From DASRHY01 sp046765875 (lineage in GTDB: Bacteria > Actinomycetota > Actinomycetes > Propionibacteriales > Kribbellaceae): DNA of 13,690 nucleotides. The position numbers and the translations under genes are program-made. The DNA lies in contig JBKPSJ010000043.1 in assembly GCA_046765875.1 (NCBI GenBank), positions 1-13,690 on the forward strand. Direction: 5' to 3'. The first letter of the stretch is position 1. Each line of letters starts with the position of its first letter. The notes beneath the pieces were generated by a model. It was not told where the DNA came from and made no database searches. It was given only the letters and a program-made list of their open reading frames with translations. Below, in pieces: positions 12,936-13,690 of the stretch.

Positions 12936-13393
12936 TCGCCGGCGCCGTGGCGGCGGCCCACCTCCGCCAGTTCGCGAGCCGCGACCCCGGCCCGCGACCC
13001 GTCCGCGGACTGGATCGCGAGCACGCCGATACGGTTGCCGTCGGCATCGAAAAGCTGCAGCCAGGGATCGCCGGGCGAAAACCTCAGCGCACGCACGCGA
13101 TTCCAGTCCAGCCGGTACGAGCGGAAAACGTTGCGCACCTCGACCCGGTCCTCGTACGCCGCGATTCGCAACGTCGCCATTCTGTAAAGGATCCATAGCA
13201 TTGCGCCACCGAAGGCCAGCAGCGTGACGATCTGGAACGCCGTGAACTCCGACCTGGTCGCCAGCCGCACCCAGACAACGGTGAAGACGGCGATGAGGCT
13301 CAGCGCCATCATCGTCGCGATCACCGGCAGCACCCGGGGCCGGAACCGCCAGACCGGCTCGGCACCTGCTCGACCCGAGGTCCGGCCGGCCAT
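12932..13393 (-). CDS. Membrane-anchored PH-domain protein
   Basis: A 153-residue protein with two hydrophobic helices at about 21-43 and 52-70, followed by a cytoplasmic beta-rich domain (about 74-150). The run MATLRIAAYEDRVEVRNVFR, then YRLDWNRVRALRFSPGDPWLQL, has the strand pattern and conserved 'W..V..' turn of bacterial PH-like domains (bPH type, actinobacterial). The job of these proteins is not known; a role at the membrane surface is likely. Its ATG (13391-13393) overlaps the hisG stop by one base (TGATG), so it is translated with hisG, but nothing in the sequence ties it to histidine synthesis. The family call rests on pattern only. Confidence 0.78.
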   Translation of the reverse strand: MAGRTSGRAGAEPVWRFRPRVLPVIATMMALSLIAVFTVVWVRLATRSEFTAFQIVTLLAFGGAMLWILYRMATLRIAAYEDRVEVRNVFRSYRLDWNRVRALRFSPGDPWLQLFDADGNRIGVLAIQSADGSRAGVAARELAEVGRRHGAGD

Positions 13394-13690
13394 CAGATCC
13401 GGCAGGCGTGGATGTCGGTGGTCAGGATGGCCCGCGCGCCGACGTCCCAGAGCTGGTCCATGATCCGCTGCGCGTCCGTCCGTGGCACCATCGCCCGGAC
13501 CGCCACCCAGCCCTCGCGCGCCAGCGGCGAGACTGTCGGCGACTCCAGTCCGGGCGTCAGCGCACTTGCCCGCTCGACTGCCTCGGCGGGGATGTCGTAG
13601 TCCATCATCACGTAGTTGCGCGCGACCATGACCCCGTTGAGCCGGCGCACCATCTGCTCCAGCCCGGCGGGCTCAGCCACATTGTGGCGT
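13393..13690 (-). CDS. hisG: ATP phosphoribosyltransferase, C-terminal fragment
   Basis: The last 98 codons of HisG; the catalytic part lies beyond the right edge. HisG joins ATP and PRPP to make phosphoribosyl-ATP, the first step of histidine synthesis. The visible segment RRLNGVMVARNYVMMDYDIP, then TPGLESPTVSPL, VAVRAMVPRTDAQRIMDQL and the end DIHACRI, is the end of the catalytic domain plus the ACT-like regulatory domain of long-form HisG, where histidine binds to inhibit the enzyme. So this is the HisZ-independent type, as usual in actinobacteria. The window begins in mid-codon; a GTG at 13678-13680 is internal, since coding continues upstream (RHNVAEPAG). It is coupled by a one-base overlap to the PH-domain gene. 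Confidence 0.95.
   Translation of the reverse strand, partial: RHNVAEPAGLEQMVRRLNGVMVARNYVMMDYDIPAEAVERASALTPGLESPTVSPLAREGWVAVRAMVPRTDAQRIMDQLWDVGARAILTTDIHACRI

Noticed and set aside
11391..13187. Open plus-strand frame of 598 codons spanning tetR, antisense iclR and the PH gene
   Set aside because: It crosses three well-supported genes and their control sites and has no domain-like sequence.
1..13690. Mobile element, defence island or CRISPR array
   Set aside because: No transposase, integrase, long terminal repeats, spaced repeats or tRNA attachment site were seen; the gene content is core plus an ordinary efflux/regulator cluster.

Overview
The window is high-GC actinobacterial chromosome, roughly 70% G+C by eye. 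It fits Kribbella or another Nocardioides-like lineage: GTACG-rich codon use, a Cys-rich insertion in PheS typical of actinobacterial homologues, a long-form HisG, SseB-like and membrane PH-domain proteins, and several probable leaderless promoters. The genus is an inference from protein style. I see no phage, insertion sequence, CRISPR array, tRNA or rRNA. Most of the window is core chromosome; the accessory-looking part is the efflux/TetR/IclR segment on the right.

Left region (1-6466, minus strand). A translation operon reads infC - rpmI - rplT - TrmH-family 2'-O-methyltransferase - pheS - pheT, followed closely by the start of a gamma-glutamyltransferase gene that leaves the window. pheS and pheT overlap by one base. 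infC has no ATG, GTG or TTG start: a strong Shine-Dalgarno leads into ATC ACC ACT, the rare-codon start through which IF-3 is known to control itself in E. coli. Its leader carries a six-codon mini-ORF whose own Shine-Dalgarno lies in the 3' arm of a perfect 8-bp stem. Further CCTCC/GGAGG segments allow alternative pairings. This is the most interesting regulatory structure here. A second strong hairpin lies between infC and rpmI.

Middle region (6467-9802). A divergently transcribed four-helix membrane protein of unknown function comes first, then a convergent SseB-like protein. Divergent from that is a pair of genes overlapping by 14 nt: a small membrane protein with a charged tail and a uridine-kinase-like P-loop protein. 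An aldose-1-epimerase-family protein follows.

Right region (9789-13690). A 14-helix drug-efflux transporter (DHA2 family, minus strand) and a TetR repressor (plus strand) diverge from a 55-bp interval. It holds a 27-bp near-palindrome and a third half-site exactly 40 bp from the first, sitting on both probable leaderless promoters. This is a typical self-controlled efflux module. An IclR-family regulator converges on tetR with a 4-nt overlap and has its own inverted repeat over a candidate -10. Upstream of it are a membrane PH-domain protein and the 3' end of hisG, overlapping by one base.

I found no clearly new multi-gene system. The best leads are the infC leader, the TetR operator layout and the repeated leaderless-promoter pattern. 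Folding, homology and conservation were judged by eye only.
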